A DNA stretch of 11,867 nucleotides, taken from the NCBI GenBank assembly GCA_027858355.1, contig JAQICW010000565.1, positions 1 to 11,867 on the forward strand, given 5' to 3'. The notes under the pieces were generated by a model. That model ran no database searches and was not told the DNA's origin. It was given only the letters and a program-made list of their open reading frames with translations. This DNA is from Desulfobacula sp. GTDB lineage: Bacteria; Desulfobacterota; Desulfobacteria; Desulfobacterales; Desulfobacteraceae. Below are positions 6,250-11,867 of the stretch, piece after piece (position 1 is the stretch's first letter; the number at the start of each line of letters is the position of its first letter). The translations under genes were made by a program, and so were the position numbers.

Positions 6250-8451
6250 GGCTATTTCTGTCCTTTCCATAAGATCCAGTCCTAACCAGAAACGTGTTCT
6301 TTTTTTACCAAGTTGCTTGGCCACAAAGCCCTTTTCTTTCAGTTTTCGTCCGAATGAGATCTTCTTAATCTGCTGGTCACCATTTTCCTCGCACCAGATT
6401 GAATAAGCTTGGTACAGGTCCTTGGATGAGATGTTTAAATCTTTTCCTTCGGTGCAGCATTCACTGAGAAAATCACTGAGAACGTCCATTTCATTACGGT
6501 ATTCTTCCGTTGCATTAGTGACCTCTGCCGGAGTGCCCAGGCCGTTACGCCGCCATTCCAAACAACCTTCAATTGCCCAGTTCAGAATCCCGCTGTATTC
6601 TTTTTTAAGTTTGTCGATCAAGTCTTTGTCCTGTTCTTCTTCTGGAATTAAAATTTTAAAAGGGACCAGTTTTATCCTGCGCCATATGGCGTGATCGTTA
6701 CCTTTGATAATAGGCTTGTTATTGGTACCCAGAAAAATTTTATATTCAGGCTCGAATTCAAAAAATTCTTGGTGAAGAAATCGTGCGCAGATAATGTCAT
6801 CGCCGGTCATTTGTTTAATCAAATTCTCAGCAAGTCTATGTTCTTTTTCTGATTCAGATGCCGTAATAAAACGAGCCCCCTTCATTCTGGCAATGTCATT
6901 GGTGATAGCCCCTTTTTGCTTTACCAGAAGGGTTTCTGTGGCTGTATGCTGGGAAAAGTCTCCCAGAAGGTTGCCAATGGTCCTGAGAAATGTCGATTTC
7001 CCATTTGCACCAGAACCCCAGAAAAGAAACAGGCATTGTTCGGATACATGCCCGGTAAGAGAATATCCGACCGCCCGCTGAAGAAATTTTATCAAATCTT
7101 GGTTGCCACCCATAATTCTGTCAAGAAATTTATCCCACTGAGGACAGGTGGCATCCTTATTATAATAGACAGGTGCAATCTTGGTGATAAAATCATCCTT
7201 GTTATGGGGTAACAGTTCACCAGTGCTCAAGTCGATAGTTCCATTTTTACAGTTCAACAGGGACCGATTTTTATCAAATTGGTCTGGCCGTACCGGAAGC
7301 TCACTTTGAGCCAAAGAAGTCATGGCATCGATACGGCTTTTTGATTCTGAGAATAGTGCATGTTTGGCAACGGCCTGGCGCTTGTTGTCATCTTCACACG
7401 CTATTGCTTCGGTGTATATTTTTCTGACAGTCTTTTTTGCAATCTGTTTGATTCGGCCAGTTTCATCTTCAGCCCATTTGGTATCATCCCAAACAAGCCA
7501 TTTTTTCCAGACATGGCAGTAACAGAGCTTATCACCGTAATGATGGGCAAGGCGCTCCGCATTTCCAAGGTCACTGCAATTGAATGTTGATCTATCTGGT
7601 TTCGGGGTTGGTTTAGTGGTGCCTATGGACAGGGCCTTTTCCAAGGTCATTTCCCCGTAGGTTTTTCCAGAGGAGTCATGGACCTTATCCCACTTATCCC
7701 GATAAAGCCCTGACTGCCGGAACAACCGGTCAACAGTCATTACACTTCCATTAAAATGATGGGAAAGTATCTGGCAAAGAGCAAGATCAGCTTCACTTTG
7801 AGATTCATACCCTTGGTAATGACCCTGCCATAAGGATTTCAATTTTGCCCCATTTTTGCTGCGAAAGAGTTCTTCAATGGTTGTGCTGTTACTGCCAGTT
7901 TTTTCCGGCCGGGGGAAATGGTTTGCCAACAAGGTGCCTATCTCTTGCTGACGGTCATTGATGCCCCCTGGAGTGCCAGAAAGCCTATCGCCAGTTACAG
8001 TAAAAAACCTACCAGTGTCATAGATTTCAATCTTCCCATAACGGTTACCACCTTGAGGCAGTTTCCCTCTGACAATAGTATGGAGCCCATTACCCGAAGG
8101 ACTGATTTCCGTATAACTATCCAGCTGGTTTATCAACTCTCCCGTCTCCGGTAAAAGTGCTGCATCGATGAAGCAGTCATCAAAATCAATCCCAACGAAC
8201 GGATCATCTTTGGTAAAAACAAAGCCAATGCCGTTGAAGTTTCTTTCACGGTAGGCACTGATGGCTTCCTGGTAGGTTCCCCAAGTACTTGGCTTGCTAA
8301 CACTGGCTGGTTCCCCTGTTTTAGGATCTACAGGCAGCTTTTTAGTTTTATCGTCCTTCTTAATCTCACGCCAGACTACCCATTGATCTACCTGTTTGAG
8401 CACTTCTGGTATGTTGTTTAATTTAACCTCTATATTGTTAGTATCATTCAT
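6247..8451 (-). CDS. Primase-polymerase/helicase fusion, NrS-1 polymerase-like with D5/P4-type SF3 helicase
   Basis: Likely replicates the element by making primers, extending them and unwinding DNA in one 734-aa chain. The N-terminal archaeo-eukaryotic primase (PrimPol) domain shows the metal-binding pair D89 and D91 in GIDFDDC, the nucleotide-binding S119-H124 in SPSGNGLH, and D145 in IYDTGRFF. This pattern and the total length match the NrS-1 phage polymerase, which can start synthesis without a separate primase. A middle part (about 200-290) is followed by a D5_N-like domain (about 290-420) and an SF3/P4-type AAA+ helicase. The helicase has Walker A GSGANGKST with K485, a Walker B-like FITASE, sensor FLGTNNKP and an arginine-containing NDHAIWRR. 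A winged-helix-like C-terminus ends the protein. AAGGAG (8465-8470) lies 13 bases before the ATG; a three-codon frame (8459-8448, Met-Ile-Leu-stop) fills that gap and its stop overlaps the start as ATGA. NrS-1-type polymerase activity itself is inferred. Confidence 0.9.
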   Translation of the reverse strand: MNDTNNIEVKLNNIPEVLKQVDQWVVWREIKKDDKTKKLPVDPKTGEPASVSKPSTWGTYQEAISAYRERNFNGIGFVFTKDDPFVGIDFDDCFIDAALLPETGELINQLDSYTEISPSGNGLHTIVRGKLPQGGNRYGKIEIYDTGRFFTVTGDRLSGTPGGINDRQQEIGTLLANHFPRPEKTGSNSTTIEELFRSKNGAKLKSLWQGHYQGYESQSEADLALCQILSHHFNGSVMTVDRLFRQSGLYRDKWDKVHDSSGKTYGEMTLEKALSIGTTKPTPKPDRSTFNCSDLGNAERLAHHYGDKLCYCHVWKKWLVWDDTKWAEDETGRIKQIAKKTVRKIYTEAIACEDDNKRQAVAKHALFSESKSRIDAMTSLAQSELPVRPDQFDKNRSLLNCKNGTIDLSTGELLPHNKDDFITKIAPVYYNKDATCPQWDKFLDRIMGGNQDLIKFLQRAVGYSLTGHVSEQCLFLFWGSGANGKSTFLRTIGNLLGDFSQHTATETLLVKQKGAITNDIARMKGARFITASESEKEHRLAENLIKQMTGDDIICARFLHQEFFEFEPEYKIFLGTNNKPIIKGNDHAIWRRIKLVPFKILIPEEEQDKDLIDKLKKEYSGILNWAIEGCLEWRRNGLGTPAEVTNATEEYRNEMDVLSDFLSECCTEGKDLNISSKDLYQAYSIWCEENGDQQIKKISFGRKLKEKGFVAKQLGKKRTRFWLGLDLMERTEIA

Positions 8452-8459
8452 AATATCAT
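8448..8459 (-). other. Three-codon minicistron overlapping the primase-polymerase start
   Basis: On the minus strand ATG-ATA-TTA-TGA begins 5 bases after the AAGGAG site, the best spacing for initiation, and its stop overlaps the ATG of the large gene. A ribosome could start here, stop and restart on the main frame, which would set a low expression level. The sequence shows the arrangement; its use is inferred. Confidence 0.35.
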
Positions 8460-8481
8460 AACTTCTCCTTTGTTTTAAGTG

Positions 8482-8532
8482 TCCCCCTCCTGACCTTCAG
8501 ACAAAGGTATTCGGGAGGGGGATGTTTTTTTT
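8482..8532 (+). terminator. Strong two-part hairpin; intrinsic terminator in plus orientation
   Basis: TCCCCCTCC (8482-8490) pairs perfectly with GGAGGGGGA (8514-8522), and inside it ACCTT (8493-8497) pairs with AAGGT (8504-8508). On the plus strand eight T follow (8525-8532), the classic intrinsic terminator form, although no plus-strand gene lies upstream. It would stop antisense transcription coming through the primase-polymerase gene. On the minus strand the same hairpin lies between the 54-aa gene and the primase-polymerase gene, about 11 bases upstream of its Shine-Dalgarno site, without a U-tract, where it could protect or separate the messages. Confidence 0.7.
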
Positions 8533-8695
8533 ATTTCTTTGTTTTATTCAGCTCGTGAGCTAATTTGTACATGTTGTAAGAGATTAGGCTGAGTTCACAG
8601 CGATCAAATTCTTCGTGATAGAGTTTGCACTGGTTTAGCAAACAATCTTTATTGAAGAATGGGCACTCTTTTTTCTTGTCTTTCATAAGGTCCAT
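8531..8695 (-). CDS. Small four-cysteine protein (54 aa), probable metal-binding
   Basis: Unknown function. The protein has C11, C18, C23 and C33 in a C-x6-C-x4-C-x9-C pattern (ECPFFNKDC, QCKLY, RCEL), followed by a helical, lysine-rich tail. Four cysteines in such a short chain suggest zinc or iron-sulfur binding; similar tiny cysteine proteins are common in phage and plasmid early operons. An open frame extends 12 codons upstream, but a perfect AAGGAGG (8704-8710) stands 8 bases before the internal ATG at 8695, so that ATG is chosen. The stop of the MerR-type gene lies one base upstream (TGATATG), so translation is coupled. A strong hairpin follows the stop codon. Confidence 0.75.
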   Translation of the reverse strand: MDLMKDKKKECPFFNKDCLLNQCKLYHEEFDRCELSLISYNMYKLAHELNKTKK

Positions 8696-8696
8696 A

Positions 8697-8948
8697 TCAA
8701 TTCCCTCCTTTCTCAGCATCTTTTTTAGCAAATTCTGCTGAAGCGCTTAATGTGAAGCCTTGGTCCTGATATTTTTTGACGGAACTGATAAAGTTAATCA
8801 GATCCTTAGAATATCTTCGATAAGCCCGTACTCCACAGATAATTCGTTGCGGTTCAGGGATCATTTTGTTCTGTTCCCAGTTACGCAACTGTTTTTCAGT
8901 TACTCCGGTAATTCTGGCGGTTTCGCCAATTCCATAATTTTGTTCCAT
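8697..8948 (-). CDS. Short MerR-type helix-turn-helix DNA-binding protein
   Basis: Probable transcription regulator or excisionase-like factor of the element (83 aa). Residues about 5-70 follow the MerR DNA-binding domain: YGIGETARITGVTEKQLRNWE is the helix-turn-helix with the Trp/Tyr-Glu end, VRAYRRYSKDLINFI is the wing and second helix, and YQDQGFTLSASAEF matches the usual final G-[FY]-[ST]-L segment. Only a short basic-acidic tail follows; the long dimerisation coil and effector domain of full MerR proteins are absent. GGGAGGC (8954-8960) precedes the ATG. It is translationally coupled to the downstream 54-aa gene, and a terminator-like hairpin lies upstream, so it seems to head a subset of the operon with the primase-polymerase. 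Its operator is not known; the palindromic repeats near 5900-6230 are possible targets. Confidence 0.82.
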   Translation of the reverse strand: MEQNYGIGETARITGVTEKQLRNWEQNKMIPEPQRIICGVRAYRRYSKDLINFISSVKKYQDQGFTLSASAEFAKKDAEKGGN

Positions 8949-8981
8949 ATGTTGCCTCCCTTTTTTAATTTTTGAGAAACC

Positions 8982-9007
8982 AAAAAAGCCTCTCTACCTA
9001 TACGAGG
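8982..9007 (-). terminator. Terminator-like hairpin upstream of the MerR-type gene
   Basis: On the minus strand CCTC (complement of 9004-9007) pairs with GAGG (complement of 8989-8992), with a loop of about 11 bases, followed by C and six T (8982-8987). The stem is short, so termination is probably partial. It sits 21 bases before the Shine-Dalgarno site of the next gene. Confidence 0.45.
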
Positions 9008-9075
9008 TTAGTTTATTAATCTTGGGAGTAGGATACTGATGAAAGGAAAGATTTGAATGGAAGGGCTTTCAGAGG

Positions 9076-9219
9076 CTAAAAATTATCTTCATTTTCCTGG
9101 TCCTTATTCCAGTCATCTTCGATTTTCCGGCGTTCTCGTTCTTCTTCTGCCATTTCTTCGCTTAATCCCCCGAGAATACCAATGTCAAGCCAGCCGAAGT
9201 CTTCAAAAAAATCAAACAT
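9076..9219 (-). CDS. Small acidic protein of 47 aa, unknown function
   Basis: Below the usual length cut-off but well supported. An ideal AAGGAGG (9227-9233) lies 7 bases before an ATG that opens a 47-codon frame, only 17 bases downstream of the stop of the 131-aa gene. The protein begins MFDFFEDFGWLDIGILGGL, a hydrophobic/aromatic start, and continues as a charged helix rich in Glu, Arg and Asp. The acidic overall character could mean a protein-protein partner or a DNA-mimic type inhibitor, but nothing identifies it. It completes the otherwise unexplained gap in the operon. Confidence 0.72.
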   Translation of the reverse strand: MFDFFEDFGWLDIGILGGLSEEMAEEERERRKIEDDWNKDQENEDNF

Positions 9220-9236
9220 CAAAATTCCTCCTTATA

Positions 9237-9632
9237 TTAGAACGGTATACCATCATCACTGGTAGTTAAGACCGGTGCTGTTTCTACTGGGATAAATACA
9301 GCATTATTAAGCAGTTTCCCCCGGAAGCGCTCGGGGATTGCACCTTGGTGCCAAAGACAACTGGTTTCGACCACCCTGTTATCATTGAAAAGGATTGTGT
9401 ACTTGCGCCCTCCAAACCCCCTAAACGGTCCTGAATTATTAAGCCCGAGCCTATAGTGCTGGCCATCTACAATCACCCGCCTTGCTTCATCTTCTTCCGG
9501 CAGATTTATTTTTTTGAGCCAGAAGGAACAATCAAAGCAATTATTCCCGATATATGATTCCGGTTCACAGCGTCTTGTAAATCCACTTCCACAAAATTCA
9601 CATGTTTCAGTTTTCTTCATGGTATCAGTCAT
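9237..9632 (-). CDS. Zinc-finger protein of unknown function (131 aa)
   Basis: Unknown accessory protein of the element. C11 and C14 (CEFC), with C32 and C35 (CFDC), look like a treble-clef or zinc-ribbon metal site near the N-terminus; C22 is an extra cysteine. The rest is probably a beta-rich domain (VIVDGQHYRLGL, GRKYTILFNDNRVVET). An open frame starts at 9662, but AAGGAG (9642-9647) lies 9 bases before the ATG at 9632, giving an 8-base overlap with the stop of the upstream 63-aa gene; this start is preferred. The ATG at 9620 is a possible alternative. The overlap indicates translational coupling, and two zinc-finger genes in a row suggests a shared role with nucleic acid. Confidence 0.75.
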   Translation of the reverse strand: MTDTMKKTETCEFCGSGFTRRCEPESYIGNNCFDCSFWLKKINLPEEDEARRVIVDGQHYRLGLNNSGPFRGFGGRKYTILFNDNRVVETSCLWHQGAIPERFRGKLLNNAVFIPVETAPVLTTSDDGIPF

Positions 9633-9816
9633 GTTCATTGTCTCCTTGCTCATTGAGTCCATATTTAATTCTCACAGCCTTTTTACATTTGGGGCAAATT
9701 GAATGTGAAACGATGGGAAGCCCTTTATTTTTCATGTCCAAGGCAAACTTATTTTCTTCACCTTCCTTGGTACCGATTTTTTTTCCGCACCAACTACACC
9801 AGATTTCATAAACCAT
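9625..9816 (-). CDS. Small zinc-ribbon protein (63 aa)
   Basis: Predicted zinc-ribbon protein. CSWC (C7, C10) and CPKC (C41, C44) form two knuckles, the second inside VSHSICPKCKK, a pattern that recurs in small deltaproteobacterial and phage proteins. The function is unknown; nucleic-acid or protein binding is likely. The open frame continues 20 codons upstream into the ardC-like gene, but AAAGGGGG (9822-9829) lies 5 bases before the ATG at 9816, so that start is chosen. It then begins 16 bases after the ArdC-like stop codon. The 3' end overlaps the next zinc-finger gene by 8 bases. Confidence 0.75.
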   Translation of the reverse strand: MVYEIWCSWCGKKIGTKEGEENKFALDMKNKGLPIVSHSICPKCKKAVRIKYGLNEQGDNEHD

Positions 9817-9832
9817 TTTATCCCCCTTTGAA

Positions 9833-10642
9833 TTAAGCAACCTTTTGTACATCCTGGACTCCATCAGCACGGCCATGAAGGATGAGATTAATAATTTTCT
9901 CGCAATCGGAAAGGACCTTAAGGCAGGCCTTGTGGGGGCTCATTTTGATTTGTTCAGCGTACCTTTTGATATACCGGTAGCTGTTGCCGGTGGTGTCTTC
10001 GGAATTTTTTCCGGCAATCCTTGCAAGCGCCTGGGCCGATAGCTCTGCTGTAATTTCTTGAAGTGGATTTTGTCCTGGTTTGAGATGTCCTTTGATGATG
10101 TGATCTGCAGCATGACTTAATTCATGAAACAGTGTTTTTTCTGCTGGAGTGGCAAGTGCAATTTCTTTTCTCTCAGGTGCAAAATATCCATAATATCGAT
10201 AATTGCCAGGAACTGTTTTTACAGAAATGCCCCAGTCCTGCGCACGATTAATCAATGGTAAATCAGGTAATTCTATGTTCTGGTAATCTAATGGCTCTCC
10301 ATTCGTGTCTTCCTCTCGAAACACGGGCATTGCCTTGAAGAATGTCAGCACTTTATTTTCTTCTTTTGTTTCTTCATCCTTATTTTTCTTGAAACAGGGG
10401 ACCAGAATATAAATGGCCTTAGATCCTTTCTTCACCTGACGGCTTGCCGCGAGCCATTGTCTGTAACCTCTGGCATCAGCAGTGCCGGAAATGAATTGGA
10501 TAGTCCGGTTGGTAAAACTCCAATGGGCGCTGGGGATATCTCCAATCGGAGGAAAGCTGGCAACTGCAACTGCTTCTGGAATATCTCCTGTCTCGAATGC
10601 TTCAAGGATAGTGTTAAGAACTGTTTTGATTTTTTGATTCAT
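9833..10642 (-). CDS. ArdC-type antirestriction protein with HExxH metallopeptidase domain
   Basis: ArdC-family proteins bind single-stranded DNA and protect incoming mobile DNA from restriction. This copy is 269 aa. Residues about 1-120 resemble the ArdC N-terminal DNA-binding domain, including RGYRQWLAASRQVKKG (58-73) followed by a beta strand AIYILVP. The C-terminal part is a zincin: HELSH at 173-177 gives two zinc ligands and the catalytic Glu174, and EITAE (196-200) fits the third-ligand helix. The same frame stays open 116 codons further upstream, but that part lies inside the neighbouring 114-aa gene in another frame and has no protein character. AAGGAG (10650-10655) lies 7 bases before the ATG at 10642. 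An upstream wobble-rich hairpin precedes it. Whether it acts as a peptidase is untested in the sequence; antirestriction is the family role. Confidence 0.85.
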   Translation of the reverse strand: MNQKIKTVLNTILEAFETGDIPEAVAVASFPPIGDIPSAHWSFTNRTIQFISGTADARGYRQWLAASRQVKKGSKAIYILVPCFKKNKDEETKEENKVLTFFKAMPVFREEDTNGEPLDYQNIELPDLPLINRAQDWGISVKTVPGNYRYYGYFAPERKEIALATPAEKTLFHELSHAADHIIKGHLKPGQNPLQEITAELSAQALARIAGKNSEDTTGNSYRYIKRYAEQIKMSPHKACLKVLSDCEKIINLILHGRADGVQDVQKVA

Positions 10643-10670
10643 TGATATTCTCCTTAAGTTTGAAAATGAA

Positions 10671-10700
10671 AAGCCACCCAGAGTAGATGCCCCAGATGAC
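10671..10700 (-). terminator. Weak terminator-like hairpin upstream of the ardC-like gene
   Basis: In the minus-strand RNA, CAUCUGGGG and CUCUGGGUG can pair over nine positions around a six-base loop, but four pairs are G-U. The stem is followed by GCTTTTCATTTTC. It lies in the same position relative to the next ribosome binding site as the better hairpins of this operon. Confidence 0.35.
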
Positions 10701-10721
10701 TTTGAAATTGTCGTTAAAATG

Positions 10722-11066
10722 CTATTTGTAAATGACGTTGCACTGGTCCAGGCTGACTTCCCAATGTCCCAGTCTATCATTTGAGGAAAATCCATTGTTG
10801 AGCCAGATACCGCCGTTGAACACTTTGGGATGATGTTTCTGGTCAAAGTCGATAAAGAGTTGGCAGATGTATCGCCACATTTCCTGGCCGATCGTTGGGA
10901 AGCCTTCCAGTCTTTCGATTTTTTCCCAGTCAGGAATGAACAATTTGTAAATACCAACCAGGGCCGAGTTTTGATGCTCTGCTTTTTCAAATATCTCCTG
11001 TAATCGGCGCTGAAGGTCTTCTTTTTTGAAATTCTGAAACTTGGTTCGGGTTAAAGTTTGCTTCAT
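10722..11066 (-). CDS. Hypothetical mobile-element protein (114 aa)
   Basis: Not recognised. The protein starts MKQT, as does the neighbouring RadC-like protein, with a basic helical N-terminal part (residues 1-30). The remainder is mixed and aromatic-rich and ends with a conserved-looking segment NGGIWLNNGFSS ... GHWEVSLDQCNVIYK. There is no signal peptide, membrane segment or obvious metal site. An AAGGAGG (11071-11077) lies 4 bases before the ATG, and a strong terminator-like hairpin precedes it. About 80 bases separate it from the ArdC-like gene, on the same strand. Its place between RadC-like and ArdC-like genes suggests an accessory role in establishment of the element. Confidence 0.75.
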   Translation of the reverse strand: MKQTLTRTKFQNFKKEDLQRRLQEIFEKAEHQNSALVGIYKLFIPDWEKIERLEGFPTIGQEMWRYICQLFIDFDQKHHPKVFNGGIWLNNGFSSNDRLGHWEVSLDQCNVIYK

Positions 11067-11087
11067 GGTGCCTCCTTGTTTTTAAGC

Positions 11088-11125
11088 ATAAAAAAACCCT
11101 CCAGGACTGTTTGTTCCAGGAAGGC
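11088..11125 (-). terminator. Intrinsic terminator-like hairpin between radC-like and 114-aa genes
   Basis: In minus-strand RNA, CCUUCCUGGA (complement of 11115-11124) pairs with UCCUGGAGGG (complement of 11097-11106) at nine of ten positions around an 8-base loop, directly followed by seven U. It ends only about ten bases before the AAGGAGG of the next gene, so read-through must be needed for that gene's expression unless another promoter exists. Confidence 0.7.
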
Positions 11126-11173
11126 TTCAAATTGTTGATAAGGTTGATTTTATGGGTTTAAGGTGGTGGTTTT

Positions 11174-11722
11174 TCAAATCTCGTCATAGGCATCCTTTAT
11201 CAAGCCCTGGTCAGCGAAACTGAAATAACGGTCTTCATCCATGCTGATTATCAGATGCTCATGGACGGTGATGCCCATAATACTGGATGCCTGGATGATT
11301 TTCTTTGTGATAGCTTTGTCTTCGGCAGAGGGTCCTAATTCCCCGCTTGGATGGTTATGGGCAAGAATCATTGCAGCAGCGTTTGCCAATATTGCCGGCT
11401 TCAAGACCTCCCGTGGGTGAACAGAAGCAGAGGACAAACTACCGGTTGAAACAATATTCAATCCGATGGTTTTATTTTTTGCATCAAGCAGAAGAACGCA
11501 GAACTGCTCTCGATCCGGTTGTCCTTGTGCGTTGATAAGATTTCGGATAATGCTTTGGGCCTGTGAAGGATTGTTCAAACTTGTCTGTTCAAATTTAATG
11601 TGCTCGTCTCTGACCAGGCTGACACGGTAAACAGAGATGAATTTTCTACGGGTGGGTTTGGATTCTGCGACACTGCCGAAAAGGTCCTGCTGGTGAAATT
11701 GCTGGTGTTTTGTCTGTTTCAT
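11174..11722 (-). CDS. radC: RadC-like JAMM/MPN domain protein
   Basis: Stand-alone RadC-type protein of 182 aa. The metal site of the JAMM fold is complete: H122 and H124 in HNHPSG, S132 and D135 in PSAED. Around it are the typical A-A-x-I-LAHNHPSG strand and the HEHLIISMDEDRYFSF end. The helix-hairpin-helix region present in chromosomal RadC (about 220 aa) is absent; the first ~45 residues are element-specific. RadC proteins of this form occur in plasmids, integrative elements and phages next to antirestriction genes; despite the name a role in DNA repair is not established. AAGGAGG (11727-11733) precedes the ATG. A terminator-like hairpin lies upstream and another after the gene, so it is a self-contained cassette. 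Confidence 0.92.
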   Translation of the reverse strand: MKQTKHQQFHQQDLFGSVAESKPTRRKFISVYRVSLVRDEHIKFEQTSLNNPSQAQSIIRNLINAQGQPDREQFCVLLLDAKNKTIGLNIVSTGSLSSASVHPREVLKPAILANAAAMILAHNHPSGELGPSAEDKAITKKIIQASSIMGITVHEHLIISMDEDRYFSFADQGLIKDAYDEI

Positions 11723-11739
11723 GTTGCCTCCTTGTAAAA

Positions 11740-11772
11740 ATACAAAACCCCTCTTGGATTGCTCCGAGAAGG
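11740..11772 (-). terminator. Intrinsic terminator-like hairpin upstream of the radC-like gene
   Basis: In minus-strand RNA, CCUUCUCGGA and UCCAAGAGGG pair at nine of ten positions (one G-U, one mismatch) closed by a GCAA tetraloop, followed by GUUUUGUAUUUUU. It ends seven bases before the AAGGAGG of the radC-like gene and has the same layout as the hairpin at 11088-11125. Confidence 0.65.
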
Positions 11773-11809
11773 CGTGAAATACTTGATTTAAAGGCTGTTT
11801 AGGATTTTT

Positions 11810-11867
11810 CTATGTGTACTGTTCCAGATGTTCGATAATGGCGTGTGGTGCTTTTTTCGACCCCAGG
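11810..11867 (-). CDS. 3' end of an unidentified gene (partial)
   Basis: The minus strand is open from the window edge to a TAG at 11810-11812. The frame reads LGSKKAPHAIIEHLEQYT, a plausible soluble C-terminus. The other two frames give less protein-like sequence. The gene would be cut by the window edge and lie upstream of the radC-like gene in the same operon. Too short to identify. Confidence 0.4.
   Translation of the reverse strand, partial: LGSKKAPHAIIEHLEQYT

Larger units (their letters stand above)
6247..11867. mobile_element. Partial mobile element: replication and early gene module
   Basis: The minus-strand operon combines a phage-type primase-polymerase/helicase, a short MerR-type regulator, an ArdC-type antirestriction protein, a stand-alone RadC JAMM protein and several tiny zinc-finger or unknown proteins with near-zero spacing. 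Such gene sets are typical of phages, phage-plasmids and integrative conjugative elements. The element must continue past the right end. The left border is not fixed; it may include the repeat region 5660-6246. No integrase, relaxase, terminase or attachment site is visible. Confidence 0.65.

Noticed and set aside
9057..9269. 70-aa plus-strand open frame
   Set aside because: It is the shadow of the well-supported 47-aa minus-strand gene and the end of the 131-aa gene.
11347..11535. 62-aa plus-strand open frame opposite radC
   Set aside because: It is antisense to the conserved JAMM motif region and has no ribosome site.

Overview
The window looks like part of a chromosome or large contig from an anaerobic deltaproteobacterium-like organism (Desulfobacterota, Desulfobacterales-type). 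This is inferred from the style of its secreted proteins, which carry dockerin/EF-hand and thrombospondin type 3 calcium repeats, and from the look of the accessory genes. No rRNA or housekeeping marker is present to prove it. Nearly all real genes are on the minus strand.

Left part (about 1-5190): two large exported proteins. One is a 335-aa protein with a single EF-hand loop and a CBM9/DOMON-like beta domain. The other is a 1164-aa multidomain esterase/lipase: Ig-like domains, a carboxypeptidase-regulatory-like domain, an LCAT/PGAP1-type alpha/beta hydrolase with visible Ser-Asp-His residues, FN3, TSP3 calcium repeats and a C-terminal dockerin-like pair of EF loops. They are separated by about 640 bases without a supported gene. 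I read this half as host or ordinary accessory genome.

Middle (about 5190-6246): roughly 1 kb with no convincing gene but a striking density of short repeats. One family is built on AGTGCT/AGCACT and appears in both orientations. A second cluster of GAAC/GTTC boxes contains a 20-nt imperfect inverted repeat. This stretch lies directly downstream of a replication gene and is the best candidate in the window for a replication origin or partition/regulatory locus.

Right part (6247-11867): the replication and early region of a mobile element (phage, phage-plasmid or integrative element). It is read right to left: the end of an unknown gene, a RadC-type JAMM protein, an unknown 114-aa protein, an ArdC-type antirestriction metalloprotease-like protein, two small zinc-finger proteins, an unlisted 47-aa acidic protein, a short MerR-type DNA-binding protein, a 54-aa four-cysteine protein, and a 734-aa primase-polymerase/helicase fusion resembling the self-priming NrS-1 phage polymerase. 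No integrase, relaxase, capsid or terminase gene is visible, so the kind of element is open.

Several genes in this operon are preceded, a few tens of bases before a strong Shine-Dalgarno site, by a terminator-like hairpin. This suggests the operon is controlled by antitermination or attenuation. Several open frames run upstream past their true starts into the neighbouring gene; I corrected four starts from ribosome binding sites (54-aa, 131-aa, 63-aa and ArdC genes).
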